Assembly (NCBI GenBank): GCA_963829575.1
Contig: CAWHJF010000010.1
Span: forward strand, 1 to 64,000
Origin: KACC-23026 sp963829575
GTDB taxonomy: Bacteria; Bacillota; Bacilli; Bacillales; Sporolactobacillaceae
Direction: 5' to 3'
Length of the DNA: 64,000 nucleotides
Part shown: positions 51,457 through 60,576 of the stretch, piece after piece
Layout of the letters: every line of letters begins with the position of its first letter
Position numbering within the stretch: position 1 is the first letter of the stretch
Notes under the pieces: model-generated
Told to the model about the DNA's origin: nothing
Databases searched by the model: none
The model's input: only the letters and a program-made list of their open reading frames with translations
Program-made: the position numbers and the translations under genes

Positions 51457-51954
51457 CTACTCTGCCTTTACTAGAAACAGTGGCTGTCCATATTCAACAA
51501 GTTGGCCGTTTTCAACCAACACTTCAGCGATAACGCCTTTCACATCCGCTTCAATTTCATTGAAAAGCTTCATGGCTTCCACAATGCATACAACGGTGTC
51601 TTGATTCACTTTTGATCCAACTTTAACAAAGTTGTCAGCGTCTGGTGAGGAAGCCCCATAAAACGTTCCAACCATCGGAGACACAATTTTATGTAGAGTG
51701 GAGTTGTCCTCAGACTGAGCACTCTCATTTTGAGGAGCTTCCTTTTGTCCAGGTGCTTCCTGAACAGGGGGCGCAACGTGAACCGGTTGTTGTACAGGCT
51801 CAGCATGAGAAGGTTGAACCATTTGTACAGTTTGTTCGGCTCTTTTCTTAATTAGAACTTTTTCTCCATCTTTTTCAAATTCAAATTCGTCGATACTTGT
51901 TTCATCAATGAGTTTGATTAGCTCTCGAATATCTTCTAATTTCACAGTTCGCAC
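51457..51954 (-). CDS. accB: Biotin carboxyl carrier protein of acetyl-CoA carboxylase
   Basis: 165 residues. The biotin lysine is in VVCIVEAMKLFNEIEADVKG. A linker rich in P, Q and A (75-110) separates it from the N-terminal dimerisation segment. The start MRTVKLEDIRELIKLIDETS is standard. It is the first gene of accB-accC-yqhY. The 240 bases upstream hold no clear FapR site. Confidence 0.94.
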   Translation of the reverse strand: MRTVKLEDIRELIKLIDETSIDEFEFEKDGEKVLIKKRAEQTVQMVQPSHAEPVQQPVHVAPPVQEAPGQKEAPQNESAQSEDNSTLHKIVSPMVGTFYGASSPDADNFVKVGSKVNQDTVVCIVEAMKLFNEIEADVKGVIAEVLVENGQLVEYGQPLFLVKAE

Positions 51955-52197
51955 TCCTTATTCTTAAAACTACGCCTCTTTCTAAAATTATATGACAAAA
52001 TAATAGGATAACCATTGCAAATAGAAAAGAGGGCAACTTGCCTTAGCATTATACCATATTTACATCTGAAAATCGCAACTGGTTATTCCCATCTTGCCCA
52101 TTCTACTAAAAGATAGTCTGTTTGCACTATATTTTTGGGTGAATAAAATCTAATTCTCTTAAACAGACTTTGAAAATTGTTCGCGCAAAAGGAAATC

Positions 52198-52227
52198 AAA
52201 AAGGGACTTTCAAAATGAAAGCCCCTT
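52198..52227 (-). terminator. spoIIIA operon terminator
   Basis: GGGGCTTTCA / TGAAAGTCCC with a 4-base loop is followed by TTTTTG on the minus strand. It lies just after spoIIIAH. Confidence 0.88.
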
Positions 52228-52240
52228 ATATGCGTCGTTC

Positions 52241-52777
52241 TTAGCTGTTGGTCGTTTGGAATTTTACATTCGCAAATTGGACACCAAGTGGTGATTTGAC
52301 GACCATTGCCATAATTTGAGAGGCCTGTTTGCTAGATAATGATTTTGCTTTAACATAAACCGTTGCATAGGCACCATCTGTCGTAACCACCGCATCTTTT
52401 CCAAAACCTTTTGAAATGATTTCATTTTCCAACATCGTTTCTTGCTTAGATTGATCATCTAGCGCTTTTAACTGACTATTGGCTTGGCTAACTTCAGTGG
52501 CTGAACTTTTGTCAGAGGCAATGACTTGTTGATATTGTTGAGCTTCTGCAGTCATTTGTTGATCTCTCTTCAGTTTATAAGAAGCAAAGACATTGTCCGC
52601 CGCACTGATTTTATTAGAGACATTCTGTGCTTGATTACTTGCAGAGGTTTGTTGACCTTGTTTCGCGTTATTTGCAGCCGTAGGAGCCTGAGTTGGTGTG
52701 GTCACATAATAAACCGATAAGACCACGATTAAGCTTAGCATTGTGAGCAACCAAACTGTTTGTTTTTTAAGAACCAT
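52241..52777 (-). CDS. spoIIIAH: Stage III sporulation protein AH
   Basis: 178 residues. One N-terminal membrane helix (7-27: VWLLTMLSLIVVLSVYYV) is followed by a Q/A/N-rich linker and a C-terminal ring-building domain (LENEIISKGFGKDAVVTTDG, SQIMAMVVKSPLGVQFANV). In the mother cell membrane it binds forespore SpoIIQ to form the channel. Confidence 0.92.
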   Translation of the reverse strand: MVLKKQTVWLLTMLSLIVVLSVYYVTTPTQAPTAANNAKQGQQTSASNQAQNVSNKISAADNVFASYKLKRDQQMTAEAQQYQQVIASDKSSATEVSQANSQLKALDDQSKQETMLENEIISKGFGKDAVVTTDGAYATVYVKAKSLSSKQASQIMAMVVKSPLGVQFANVKFQTTNS

Positions 52778-52791
52778 ATTAAAATCCTCCC

Positions 52792-53457
52792 TTATTTTCT
52801 TTCCTGAACTGAAACTTTATAAGAAGGTACATCAAGTACCGTACTCACTGCGTCAATGACACGTTCTTTCTCAGCTGGCTGAGTCACGCCATTAGCCACG
52901 ACTAAAATGGCTTTCACGGTCGGCCCTTTTTGAGTGACAAGAAGCGGTCCTTTTTGGCCATTTCCTTGATCAATGGTGACCATCGTTTCGTCATTCGACT
53001 GATTGGTCGTCGTGCTCGTGCCGCCATTTGAATCATGTTGTACCGTGCGTTGATCCGTTGTTTTAGAATCTTGTTGGTAGACATTTTCTGGTCCTGTACT
53101 CAACGTCACAAGAACTTTAGCATTGGATAAGCCTGCCATACTGTTTAGCATGCTGGTTAAGCGCTCCTCGTAGTAGGAGGCATACTCATCCATCGTCTTT
53201 GGCTCGTTGCTTTTACTTTTCAAAATCGACGCGGGCTTCACTTCAGAGCTTGTTTGCTTCGCTGATCCAGATGTAGGTGTCGCCGCCACATCTTGCTTCG
53301 TCTGATTCTGATGGGCTGAGTAAAAATTGCTAATGAGCATCAACGCTACGCCTAATCCCATTAAGATGATCAGATTCTTGATGGGCTTTTTGGCCTTTTT
53401 CGGCGTGCGCGAGGAAACGGATTCCATAACTTTTTTCCAGAGTTCGATGGGTGACAT
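52792..53457 (-). CDS. spoIIIAG: Stage III sporulation protein AG
   Basis: 221 residues. One membrane helix (27-45: LIILMGLGVALMLISNFY) and a periplasm-facing ring domain with EYASYYEERLTSMLNSMAGL, KVLVTLSTGPENVYQQDSK and VKAILVVANGVTQPAEKERV. An S/N-rich loop (residues 145-165) is typical. It is part of the same channel. Confidence 0.92.
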   Translation of the reverse strand: MSPIELWKKVMESVSSRTPKKAKKPIKNLIILMGLGVALMLISNFYSAHQNQTKQDVAATPTSGSAKQTSSEVKPASILKSKSNEPKTMDEYASYYEERLTSMLNSMAGLSNAKVLVTLSTGPENVYQQDSKTTDQRTVQHDSNGGTSTTTNQSNDETMVTIDQGNGQKGPLLVTQKGPTVKAILVVANGVTQPAEKERVIDAVSTVLDVPSYKVSVQERK

Positions 53458-53460
53458 ATG

Positions 53461-54123
53461 TCATGTGCCGCCTCCCTTCAAATGGAGGGTAATTTTGTTT
53501 GGTGCTAGATTCCATTGATTCGATAGAAAAGTTCGGATGGCGTTCTCATTGGCTATACTTTTAGCCTTCTTTTCATCAGATGATGCGTTCGATGGTGTAC
53601 CGCCAACTTGTACCGAATTTACAGTGACGTTTTGAACCGGATCAACGGTAACCTTTTGATTCTTTGAATTCTCAGATGATGGTGAGGTTGACCGCGCTTG
53701 TCCCAGTGTGACAGTAGCATGGTTAATCGGATTGTTCGAATTATTATAATTAAGGTTTAGGTTAAGTGTTTCAATAGCAAGGCCATAGCGATCGTTCAAC
53801 GCTCCTTTCACATAAGATTTCATTTGGACAGCCATTTGTTTAGAAATATATGCACGTTGTCCCGATTCTATTTCTTTTTTTTTCGTATTTATTGAATTTT
53901 TTATGGGATCGTTCGTTTGCTGGGGGATCATTTGATTTAAAATTGAATCCACAGGCATGTTAAAGAGCTTCATGATCGGACTGAGTAAAGTTAAGATTAA
54001 AATTAAGCCAATCACGGTTTTGACGTACCGATTAAACCGTTCATTTGGAAGGAGCAGTTCTAACACAATGGCGAACATAATGATTAATATAATTTGAGTG
54101 ATCCAATTTGTGAGTGCATGCAT
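53461..54123 (-). CDS. spoIIIAF: Stage III sporulation protein AF
   Basis: 220 residues. Two membrane helices (6-24 and 34-54: LIIMFAIVLELLLPNERFNR, VIGLILILTLLSPIMKLF) are followed by a long soluble domain. The pattern LLLPNERFNRYVKTVIGLIL is diagnostic. Longer than some homologues owing to an S/N/Q-rich insert near residues 155-190. Confidence 0.9.
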   Translation of the reverse strand: MHALTNWITQIILIIMFAIVLELLLPNERFNRYVKTVIGLILILTLLSPIMKLFNMPVDSILNQMIPQQTNDPIKNSINTKKKEIESGQRAYISKQMAVQMKSYVKGALNDRYGLAIETLNLNLNYNNSNNPINHATVTLGQARSTSPSSENSKNQKVTVDPVQNVTVNSVQVGGTPSNASSDEKKAKSIANENAIRTFLSNQWNLAPNKITLHLKGGGT

Positions 54124-54141
54124 GGCACTTCCGCCCCCTTT

Positions 54142-55338
54142 TCATCGAACCATCAACGAGAGATTCCCCGAAGCGATGATAATTGTGATGGCGAGAAAAA
54201 ACATCATGCAGACGATCGCAAGCGCCGCAAAGATAAACACCATACTTTTCGCCATAATTCCGAGACACTCAATGATAGGGCCACCCCCTAAAGGCTGGAG
54301 GATCGCTGAGGCAATATTATAGATTAAGGCAAGTACAAATACTTTAATCGCCGGAAACGCGACCAATAAAACAAGGATGAAGAGACCGGCAATTCCGACA
54401 GTGTTCTTAACTAAAACAGAGGCACTGAAAATCGTATCCGCGGCATCTGTAAACATTCGACCCACGACAGGAACAAAATTCCCTGTTATAAATTTAGCGG
54501 TTCGAACAAGTATCCCGTCCGAGATAGCCGTAGCCGCTCCTTGGACGGACATGACGCCCAAGAAAATCGCAAAAAAACCAGCGAGTCCTCCAATGGATAA
54601 GTTCCGCAAAAGATTGGCTAATTGCGTGACTTTATAATGCTCGGATAACGTACTAACAATTTGCAGAAGTGCCGACATGAATAGCAACGGCAGAATGACG
54701 CCCGAAATTAACCATCCACTCGTATTGATTAAAAATAGAATAATCGGATGAAAGAATGCTATACTCGTTGCCCCTCCACTTGTCGCCATTAAGGCAAAGA
54801 TTAAAGGCACGAGCGCGAGCAAAAATTGGCTCATGGTATGAATGGCGCCGACCGTGTAATCAATGGCGACGCGAAAGGAATTTAACATTAGGATAATGAG
54901 AACTAGGTACACTACTGCATAAGCCACTTTAGAAACGGCGCGATGCTCAAAAGCGTTCTGAATGGTTTGGAGAATGGCGGACAAGACCGTAAGCAAAATC
55001 AGCGTCCCAAGTAGCTTTCCATTCACAAGCAGCTCATGAAAGACATATCGGAGACTGCCTAAGGTCCATTCTTTAAAGAGGCCTTGCTTGTCCGATTTCA
55101 GAAAATCAAAGAAACTCATATGCTCACTTTCAGGTAAAAAACCTTGATACTGGTTCACCACTTGCTCCCAATAGGATTGGATGTCATTTAGATTAAGCGA
55201 TTGAAGTTGTGAATCGACCCAATCTTGAGGGGTTGGGGTGGATTGTCCATGGGCAACGCCTGGGAATAGAATTGAGATCGAAAAAGTTAAAAATAGGATC
55301 ACACAAATGATGCGGACCCTGTTGGTTTGATTCTTCAT
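54142..55338 (-). CDS. spoIIIAE: Stage III sporulation protein AE
   Basis: 398 residues. Signal peptide (residues 1-31, ending GVAHG), soluble part, then about seven helices including LVPLIFALMATSGGATSIAF and AAISDGILVRTAKFITGNFV plus PVVGRMFTDAADTIFSASVL. Central inner-membrane component of the SpoIIIA complex. Confidence 0.93.
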   Translation of the reverse strand: MKNQTNRVRIICVILFLTFSISILFPGVAHGQSTPTPQDWVDSQLQSLNLNDIQSYWEQVVNQYQGFLPESEHMSFFDFLKSDKQGLFKEWTLGSLRYVFHELLVNGKLLGTLILLTVLSAILQTIQNAFEHRAVSKVAYAVVYLVLIILMLNSFRVAIDYTVGAIHTMSQFLLALVPLIFALMATSGGATSIAFFHPIILFLINTSGWLISGVILPLLFMSALLQIVSTLSEHYKVTQLANLLRNLSIGGLAGFFAIFLGVMSVQGAATAISDGILVRTAKFITGNFVPVVGRMFTDAADTIFSASVLVKNTVGIAGLFILVLLVAFPAIKVFVLALIYNIASAILQPLGGGPIIECLGIMAKSMVFIFAALAIVCMMFFLAITIIIASGNLSLMVR

Positions 55339-55351
55339 TTGGATGGCCCCT

Positions 55352-55732
55352 TTACTGCGGAATCAAGCCAATAACCGTTTGAATAATCGCGGTGATGATC
55401 GGAATGGCCATGACAAGAATAAGAATTTTACCAGCCAATTCAATTTTTGAAGCCAATGCCCCTTGTCCAGCATCTCTCGCAATCTGCACCCCAAACTCTG
55501 CTATATAAGCAATCCCTACAATTTTTAATACCGTTTCCACATAAACGAGTTTTAAGTGGGCGTTGATTGCCAAGCGCTCAAGCATTGTGATGACCTGACT
55601 GATTTGGCCAATCAAGAAGATAAAGATCGTGGCGCCCACAAATATAACCAATAAGAAGGCATAGGCGGGTTTTTGTTCATTTATGACAAGGGTGAGGAAT
55701 GTGGCAATTAAACCCAACCCAACGATTTGCAA
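55352..55732 (-). CDS. spoIIIAD: Stage III sporulation protein AD
   Basis: 126 residues, about four helices. Features: MQIVGLGLIATFLTLVINEQ, KPAYAFLLVIFVGATIFIFL, VETVLKIVGIAYIAEFGVQI and ARDAGQGALASKIELAGKIL. Similar to SpoIIIAC in its helix pairs. Confidence 0.94.
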   Translation of the reverse strand: MQIVGLGLIATFLTLVINEQKPAYAFLLVIFVGATIFIFLIGQISQVITMLERLAINAHLKLVYVETVLKIVGIAYIAEFGVQIARDAGQGALASKIELAGKILILVMAIPIITAIIQTVIGLIPQ

Positions 55733-55753
55733 AATCTCAATCGGAGTTCCCTC

Positions 55754-55960
55754 CTATCCTTGAAAAAGAAACACATCACGAATTTTACTAAATAACTCCC
55801 CAATAAGCGTGGCGACCATATACAAAATGACAACAAAACCGATTAACGTGACCCATTGGGACCAATCTTCTTTTCCCATTTGCTTGAGCACCGTCTGGAT
55901 CATAGCCACAATAATGCCAATTCCAGCAATTTGAAAGATGGTATTCACATCAAACGACAT
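55754..55960 (-). CDS. spoIIIAC: Stage III sporulation protein AC
   Basis: 68 residues, two membrane helices: VNTIFQIAGIGIIVAMIQTV and WVTLIGFVVILYMVATLIGE. KQMGKEDWSQW lies between them. The start MSFDVNT follows GGGGAACC. Confidence 0.93.
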   Translation of the reverse strand: MSFDVNTIFQIAGIGIIVAMIQTVLKQMGKEDWSQWVTLIGFVVILYMVATLIGELFSKIRDVFLFQG

Positions 55961-55972
55961 CTTGGTTCCCCC

Positions 55973-56488
55973 TCAGAACAGCAAAATAACAAGTAGAATT
56001 CCGCCAAGAACCCCTAAACTTTTTGCCATTTTCTCATATTGTGATTGCGCCACCCGAGCTTCATTTTCTTCTCGTTCCAAATGCGACAATGCCAGTTGAA
56101 TATGCTTTTGTTGGTTGGTCCGATCAGACTGCCCAAGCGTTTGACCAAACTGTTTCCAAATTTCCTTCTCAGCTTGTTTTAGTGCAGTCGTCGGCCAGAA
56201 CGCTTCTAATACATCAACCCAAATTTGGTTAAAGGATCGCCCATCCCTTAAAGCCATCTCGTCTACGAGCCTGGAGAAAAAACCATTGATTGGTTTTGGA
56301 AGTTGCTCTTTTAAATGAACGGCCGCCTCTTGGATGGGGGTTAAGCCATACATGATCTCCGCTTCAAGGGTCTGCAATGCCGATTTTAGCTGCCGTAATT
56401 GCCTGGGTCGATCGCGATAGCGTTTTGAAAATAAAAACCCAATGCTCGTGGACGTGACCAAAATTAAAACGGCACCTAAAAATTTCAT
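55973..56488 (-). CDS. spoIIIAB: Stage III sporulation protein AB
   Basis: 171 residues. N-terminal helix (2-20: FLGAVLILVTSTSIGFLFS), a helical soluble domain RPRQLRQLKSALQTLEAEIM (family signature) and a C-terminal helix (SLGVLGGILLVILLF). It pairs with SpoIIIAA at the membrane. The ATG overlaps the spoIIIAA stop by 4 bases. Confidence 0.93.
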   Translation of the reverse strand: MKFLGAVLILVTSTSIGFLFSKRYRDRPRQLRQLKSALQTLEAEIMYGLTPIQEAAVHLKEQLPKPINGFFSRLVDEMALRDGRSFNQIWVDVLEAFWPTTALKQAEKEIWKQFGQTLGQSDRTNQQKHIQLALSHLEREENEARVAQSQYEKMAKSLGVLGGILLVILLF

Positions 56489-57414
56489 CTTTGACTCACA
56501 CTCTTTTCAACGGAAACCGACGATCCTGAACCATCCACTATTTTGAATCGTCGTCCATGTCTTGGTGTGTTTTCTAGAATGACAATCCGTTGGAATAATT
56601 GGTGATCGATTAGTGGTTTTAACGTCGGTCGTTTCAAAAGTTGTTCAAGATCATAGGCATGAGCCGTCGCGAGTACCGTTACACCGGCATTTAAGGCCTC
56701 TAGTAAAGCATCCGTATCCTCTTGCCTACCAATCTCATCCACAACTAAGACGTCGGGGCTCATCGAACGAATCATCATCATCATACCTTCCGCTTTAGGA
56801 CACGCATCCAATACATCAACGCGAATTCCAAACGTATTTTGCGGAACTCCTTTTATACATCCTGCGATTTCCGAGCGTTCATCAATAATCCCAACTTTAT
56901 GTGCTGGAAGATCTCGTGTTCCTGTGCTTATAATTCTTGCGAGATCTCTAAGCATTGTGGTTTTTCCAGTTTGGGGGGATCCGATGATCAGAGTGTTTTG
57001 CCAACGGTTATTCACACAGAGAGCCGCTTGAAGTGGGTGCGCCACCCCAATTCGCTCTCGCGCAATTCGAATGTTCAAAGAACTGACATCACGAATTAAT
57101 TTGACCTGGCTTCCTTCTGTCACCACTTTGCCATTAATTCCAACGCGATGTCCCCCACTAATCGTGACATAGCCTCTTTTTAATTCTTCTTCTAATGTGT
57201 AAAGTGAAAACGCACTTAAATTCCCCATTAAAATGCGCATGTCATTAAAATTAAGCAGGCGTTCGCGGTCCGGGTATAGAACCTGTCCACCTGAAAGCAC
57301 TTCAATCGGCCGGTTGAGTCGAAGCCTAAGCTCTTCAATGGAGGTTTGAAATTCCATCATGGATTCAACCATCTGAGCCAGATCTTTTGGTAAAAGAGCG
57401 AGTACCGCTTCCAC
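56485..57414 (-). CDS. spoIIIAA: Stage III sporulation protein AA, secretion-type ATPase
   Basis: 309 residues. RecA-like ATPase: NTLIIGSPQTGKTTMLRDLA (Walker A GSPQTGKT), GIIDERSEIAGCIKGVPQN, MMMMIRSMSPDVLVVDEIGR (Walker B) and LNAGVTVLATAHAYDLEQLL. The proline and glutamine in Walker A are normal in this family. It drives assembly or transport of the channel. It is the first gene of the operon; the stretch 57415-57623 upstream holds no clear sigma-E promoter that I can assign. Confidence 0.94.
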   Translation of the reverse strand: MEAVLALLPKDLAQMVESMMEFQTSIEELRLRLNRPIEVLSGGQVLYPDRERLLNFNDMRILMGNLSAFSLYTLEEELKRGYVTISGGHRVGINGKVVTEGSQVKLIRDVSSLNIRIARERIGVAHPLQAALCVNNRWQNTLIIGSPQTGKTTMLRDLARIISTGTRDLPAHKVGIIDERSEIAGCIKGVPQNTFGIRVDVLDACPKAEGMMMMIRSMSPDVLVVDEIGRQEDTDALLEALNAGVTVLATAHAYDLEQLLKRPTLKPLIDHQLFQRIVILENTPRHGRRFKIVDGSGSSVSVEKSVSQR

Positions 57415-57623
57415 ACGACCTCCTCCTTATATTAAATGTGGTGTTTTTTGAAATACGGGCAACAGTCGGTACTAGAATGCAATGGAGTTGGATGGATTGG
57501 TTTTAGTCTCTAACACACTATATGCAGAAAGGGACAAGATATGTCTGGAAGCACGAAGCCAAAAAAGAGAAAGAATCGTGGAAAACGGGAGGTGTGTGGG
57601 TTTGCTTTAATTCTTAAAAAACG

Positions 57624-57664
57624 CAAAAAACAGGATGAGCACATCGCATGTCCCCATCCTGTTT
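57624..57664 (-). terminator. efp terminator
   Basis: AACAGGATG / CATCCTGTT with a 17-base loop; on the minus strand TTTTTTGCGTTTTTT follows. Confidence 0.85.
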
Positions 57665-57686
57665 GTTATTCGTTATTTTATTATAA

Positions 57687-58244
57687 TTAAGCTCTCGACA
57701 CGTAATCGCCTGTTCGAGTATCAATAATAAGTTTATCGCCTTGGTTTACAAAGAACGGAACATGAACGGTGTAGCCCGTTTCAACGATCGCTGGTTTTGT
57801 ACCACCTGACGCAGTGTCCCCTTTAATCCCAGGCTCCGTTTCGGTTACTTCAAGCTCAACCGTGTTAGGGAGTTCAACACCAAGCGTTTCACCTTGGAAG
57901 GATTGAATATGAACTTCCATATTTTCTTTCAAAAATTTAAGTTGCTCGGTAATCTGGTTGGCATTTAACTCAATTTGTTCGTAGCTTTCTAAATCCATGA
58001 ACGCATGCTGATCGCCAGTCGCATAAAGGTATTGCATTTTACGATTTTCGATATGCGCACGGTCGACTTTTTCGCCGCCACGGAATGTTTTTTCTTGGAT
58101 TGCTCCAGTGCGTAGGTTACGGAGCTTAGAGCGCACAAACGCCGCACCTTTACCTGGTTTAACGTGTTGGAAATCAAGAACTTGCCAGATACTGCCATCG
58201 ACTTCGATGGTTAAACCTGTTTTAAAATCGTTTACTGAAATCAT
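57687..58244 (-). CDS. efp: Elongation factor P
   Basis: 185 residues, three beta-barrel domains. MISVNDFKTGLTIEVDGSIW, LDFQHVKPGKGAAFVRSKLR (with the loop lysine KPGKGAA that carries the modification), and TASGGTKPAIVETGYTVHVP. It relieves ribosome stalling at polyproline. In this window aroQ sits next to it with no yqhT (PepQ-like) gene between. Confidence 0.96.
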   Translation of the reverse strand: MISVNDFKTGLTIEVDGSIWQVLDFQHVKPGKGAAFVRSKLRNLRTGAIQEKTFRGGEKVDRAHIENRKMQYLYATGDQHAFMDLESYEQIELNANQITEQLKFLKENMEVHIQSFQGETLGVELPNTVELEVTETEPGIKGDTASGGTKPAIVETGYTVHVPFFVNQGDKLIIDTRTGDYVSRA

Positions 58245-58298
58245 GTGTTTGCCTCCTTAGCCACACCCGCCTTGCCTTGAGGTGACCTCAACGTCTTA

Positions 58299-58733
58299 TT
58301 AGTGAGTTCGTTCTAGTAAATATTCAAGTGCCAAACGGTAGCCTTGAAAGCCCAACCCAACAATCTGTCCGTCCATTACAGGTGCGAGTACAGATGTATG
58401 GCGAAAGGATTCTCGCTTATGAACATTAGAAATGTGAACCTCAATCGCGGAGCCGCTGAAACTTGCCAAAGCATCTCGAATCGCGTAACTATAATGCGTG
58501 AAGGCGCCTGGGTTAATGACAATCCCCGAACATGTTTCTTCCGCTTCTTGGATCCAATCAATCAAGTCCCCTTCATGGTTACTTTGTCGAAAAAGGACAC
58601 GAATTCCTTGTTTTTCAGCAAATTGCGCTAATTGGTTTTCTAAGTCCGCCAAGGTTTGGTGCCCGTAAACATCTGGTTCGCGTTTGCCTAAGGCATTCAG
58701 ATTTGGACCATTTAGAACTAAAAAGGTTTTCAT
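58299..58733 (-). CDS. aroQ: Type II 3-dehydroquinate dehydratase (YqhS)
   Basis: 144 residues. VLNGPNLNALGKREPDVYG (catalytic Tyr loop), RQSNHEGDLIDWIQEA, VINPGAFTHYSYAIRDAL, EVHISNVHKRESFRHTSVLA (catalytic His) and GQIVGLGFQGYRLALEYLL. It makes 3-dehydroshikimate in aromatic amino acid synthesis. Confidence 0.95.
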   Translation of the reverse strand: MKTFLVLNGPNLNALGKREPDVYGHQTLADLENQLAQFAEKQGIRVLFRQSNHEGDLIDWIQEAEETCSGIVINPGAFTHYSYAIRDALASFSGSAIEVHISNVHKRESFRHTSVLAPVMDGQIVGLGFQGYRLALEYLLERTH

Positions 58734-58803
58734 ACGGGCTCACCTGCTTTTTATTCTCTTGAAAAATGAAATAGAATGCTCCAATGAACATTCTATCACA
58801 GGC

Positions 58804-59313
58804 TTATTCATTTGAGTAGTCAGGGTCTTGATTTATTTGGAGATCAAACGAAATAGAATAGCCAATAAATAACCCGTACAATATGTACAATGAGATGGAC
58901 GTGGATATGGTGTTGGCTCCAATTCGGAAGACCGGTTGTAACCCTGGGATCCAAGGTTGAATAATATAGAAAACGATGACCCACAGGGCAATTCCATACC
59001 CTACAGAAATCCAAATATTTTTAATTTTGGCTAACGTCCACTTATAAATAAAAGCAATAAAAATTGAGAGAATCGCAATGGCGATCACCCCTATAATCTG
59101 TCCATAGAGTCCTGTTTTCCATTTACCGAGGGCCCACGGGGCAAGAATTAGGGCAGGTCCATATGTGCTGAAATTTAAATAATAGGCAATGAAACCCATA
59201 ATCCCCCAGATCAAACCACCCCAAATACCAATTGCTGCGACTCTGCCATTACTTTTAATCGCCGAATCCTGCTTCTCATTCTCTTTGTCTTCTGATTTCT
59301 TTTTATCAGCCAT
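58804..59313 (-). CDS. yqhR: Conserved membrane protein YqhR
   Basis: About 169 residues. A charged start (ADKKKSEDKENEKQD) is followed by four membrane helices, including GIWGGLIWGIMGFIAYYLNF and NIWISVGYGIALWVIVFYII. It matches YqhR of B. subtilis in helix pattern and place. GGAGGTGCTG gives the start at 59313 or 59316. Function unknown. Confidence 0.83.
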   Translation of the reverse strand: MADKKKSEDKENEKQDSAIKSNGRVAAIGIWGGLIWGIMGFIAYYLNFSTYGPALILAPWALGKWKTGLYGQIIGVIAIAILSIFIAFIYKWTLAKIKNIWISVGYGIALWVIVFYIIQPWIPGLQPVFRIGANTISTSISLYILYGLFIGYSISFDLQINQDPDYSNE

Positions 59314-59365
59314 CATCAGCACCTCCGACCGATAGTATGCCCCAAAACAACCCATATCAATCCTC

Positions 59366-59434
59366 TTTTCGGGAACTAGGGAATCGGTTCAGTTCCCGTA
59401 TGACCCTCGATTTTTCGTTTTGGGAACACCCCCT
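59366..59434. repeat. Dispersed intergenic palindromic repeat, copy D
   Basis: GGTTCAGTTCCCGTA (59386-59400) matches copy B at 14 of 15 positions. TTTTCGGGAACTAGGG (59367-59382) forms the opposite arm and GTTTTGGGAACA follows. Gap between yqhR and yqhQ. Confidence 0.55.
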
Positions 59435-59610
59435 TCTAAAATTCCAAAAAAAACAATAAGCGAAAGCAATCAAACGTCATAAATTATTGAAAAAAGGGTA
59501 TATCTTCCGTTTTTTGGGGTAATAATTAAATAGCAATTATCCTAGAGTCTTTGATGGTTTTCTAGTAAAATAAAAATAAGTCAAAACTCAAGGGTTGGTG
59601 ACATCACCAA

Positions 59611-60552
59611 ATGGGAAACAAAGGATCTATATATGGTGGGCAAGCCGTCATAGAAGGCGTCATGATGGGTGGCCGAACCACTAGTGTGACTGCCATTCGG
59701 CGGAAAGATGGTTCCATTGAATTTTTTGAAGTGCCTCGAGCCGCCAATCCAAAACTTGGACGTTTCAAACGTTGGCCGCTTCTAAGAGGCGTCATTGGAA
59801 TCATTGAATCAAGTATTCTTGGGACCAAACATCTCAACTTTTCATCTGAAAAGTTTGATAAACTTCCCGAGGAAGATGTTGAGGCACCAAAAGAAGAGAA
59901 CCGTAAATGGGGAATGATCCTTGGGGTTACAGCCATCGCCATTCTTTCTTTCCTTGTCGGAAAATTTATTTTTACACTTGTCCCAGCTTTAGCCGCACAA
60001 GCTTTAATTCACTATTTTCCTGGGCGAGTAATACAGGTTCTAATTGAGGGAGCCTTTAAAATCCTCTTGCTTTTGGGCTATATCTATTTTGTGTCGCTCA
60101 CACCATTAATGAGACGGGTGTTTCAATATCACGGAGCAGAGCATAAAGTGATTAACGCTTATGAAAATGGTCAATCATTAACTGTGGAGAATGTAAAAGC
60201 ACAAACTCGACTCCATTATCGATGTGGGAGCAGCTTTATTTTATTTACTGCGGTCATCAGCGTGTTTTTATATCTTTTTCTTCCTGTGGATCATTTAGGA
60301 CTTCGTGTGCTCACCCGCATTCTCTTAATTCCAGTGGATTTAGGACTTTCCTACGAAGTGTTACGACTGACGAATGCCGTTCGAAACATTCCTTATTTAA
60401 AAGGACTTGGTTATCCAGGACTCTGGCTTCAGCTCTTAACAACAAAAGAACCGGACTCCGACCAAATTGAAATTGCCATTGCAGCCTTTAATGAAATGAA
60501 AAAGAAAGAATCGGAGCACATAAGTCTTCAACAAAAAACTGTCCTAGGTTAG
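59611..60552 (+). CDS. yqhQ: DUF1385 membrane protein YqhQ
   Basis: 313 residues. GSIYGGQAVIEGVMMGGRTT is the DUF1385 signature, then PLLRGVIGIIESSILGTKHL and MRRVFQYHGAEHKVINAYEN plus RCGSSFILFTAVISVFLYLF. About five helices. A role in spore or envelope metal handling has been guessed for the family; nothing here decides it. Confidence 0.92.
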   Translation: MGNKGSIYGGQAVIEGVMMGGRTTSVTAIRRKDGSIEFFEVPRAANPKLGRFKRWPLLRGVIGIIESSILGTKHLNFSSEKFDKLPEEDVEAPKEENRKWGMILGVTAIAILSFLVGKFIFTLVPALAAQALIHYFPGRVIQVLIEGAFKILLLLGYIYFVSLTPLMRRVFQYHGAEHKVINAYENGQSLTVENVKAQTRLHYRCGSSFILFTAVISVFLYLFLPVDHLGLRVLTRILLIPVDLGLSYEVLRLTNAVRNIPYLKGLGYPGLWLQLLTTKEPDSDQIEIAIAAFNEMKKKESEHISLQQKTVLG

Positions 60553-60576
60553 ACGGCTTGGAGGAGGTGATAATGG

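Noticed and set aside
57541..57680. Small plus-strand frame starting MSGSTKPKKRKN
   Set aside because: It has no convincing ribosome site and runs through the efp terminator. Its basic character comes from A-rich sequence.
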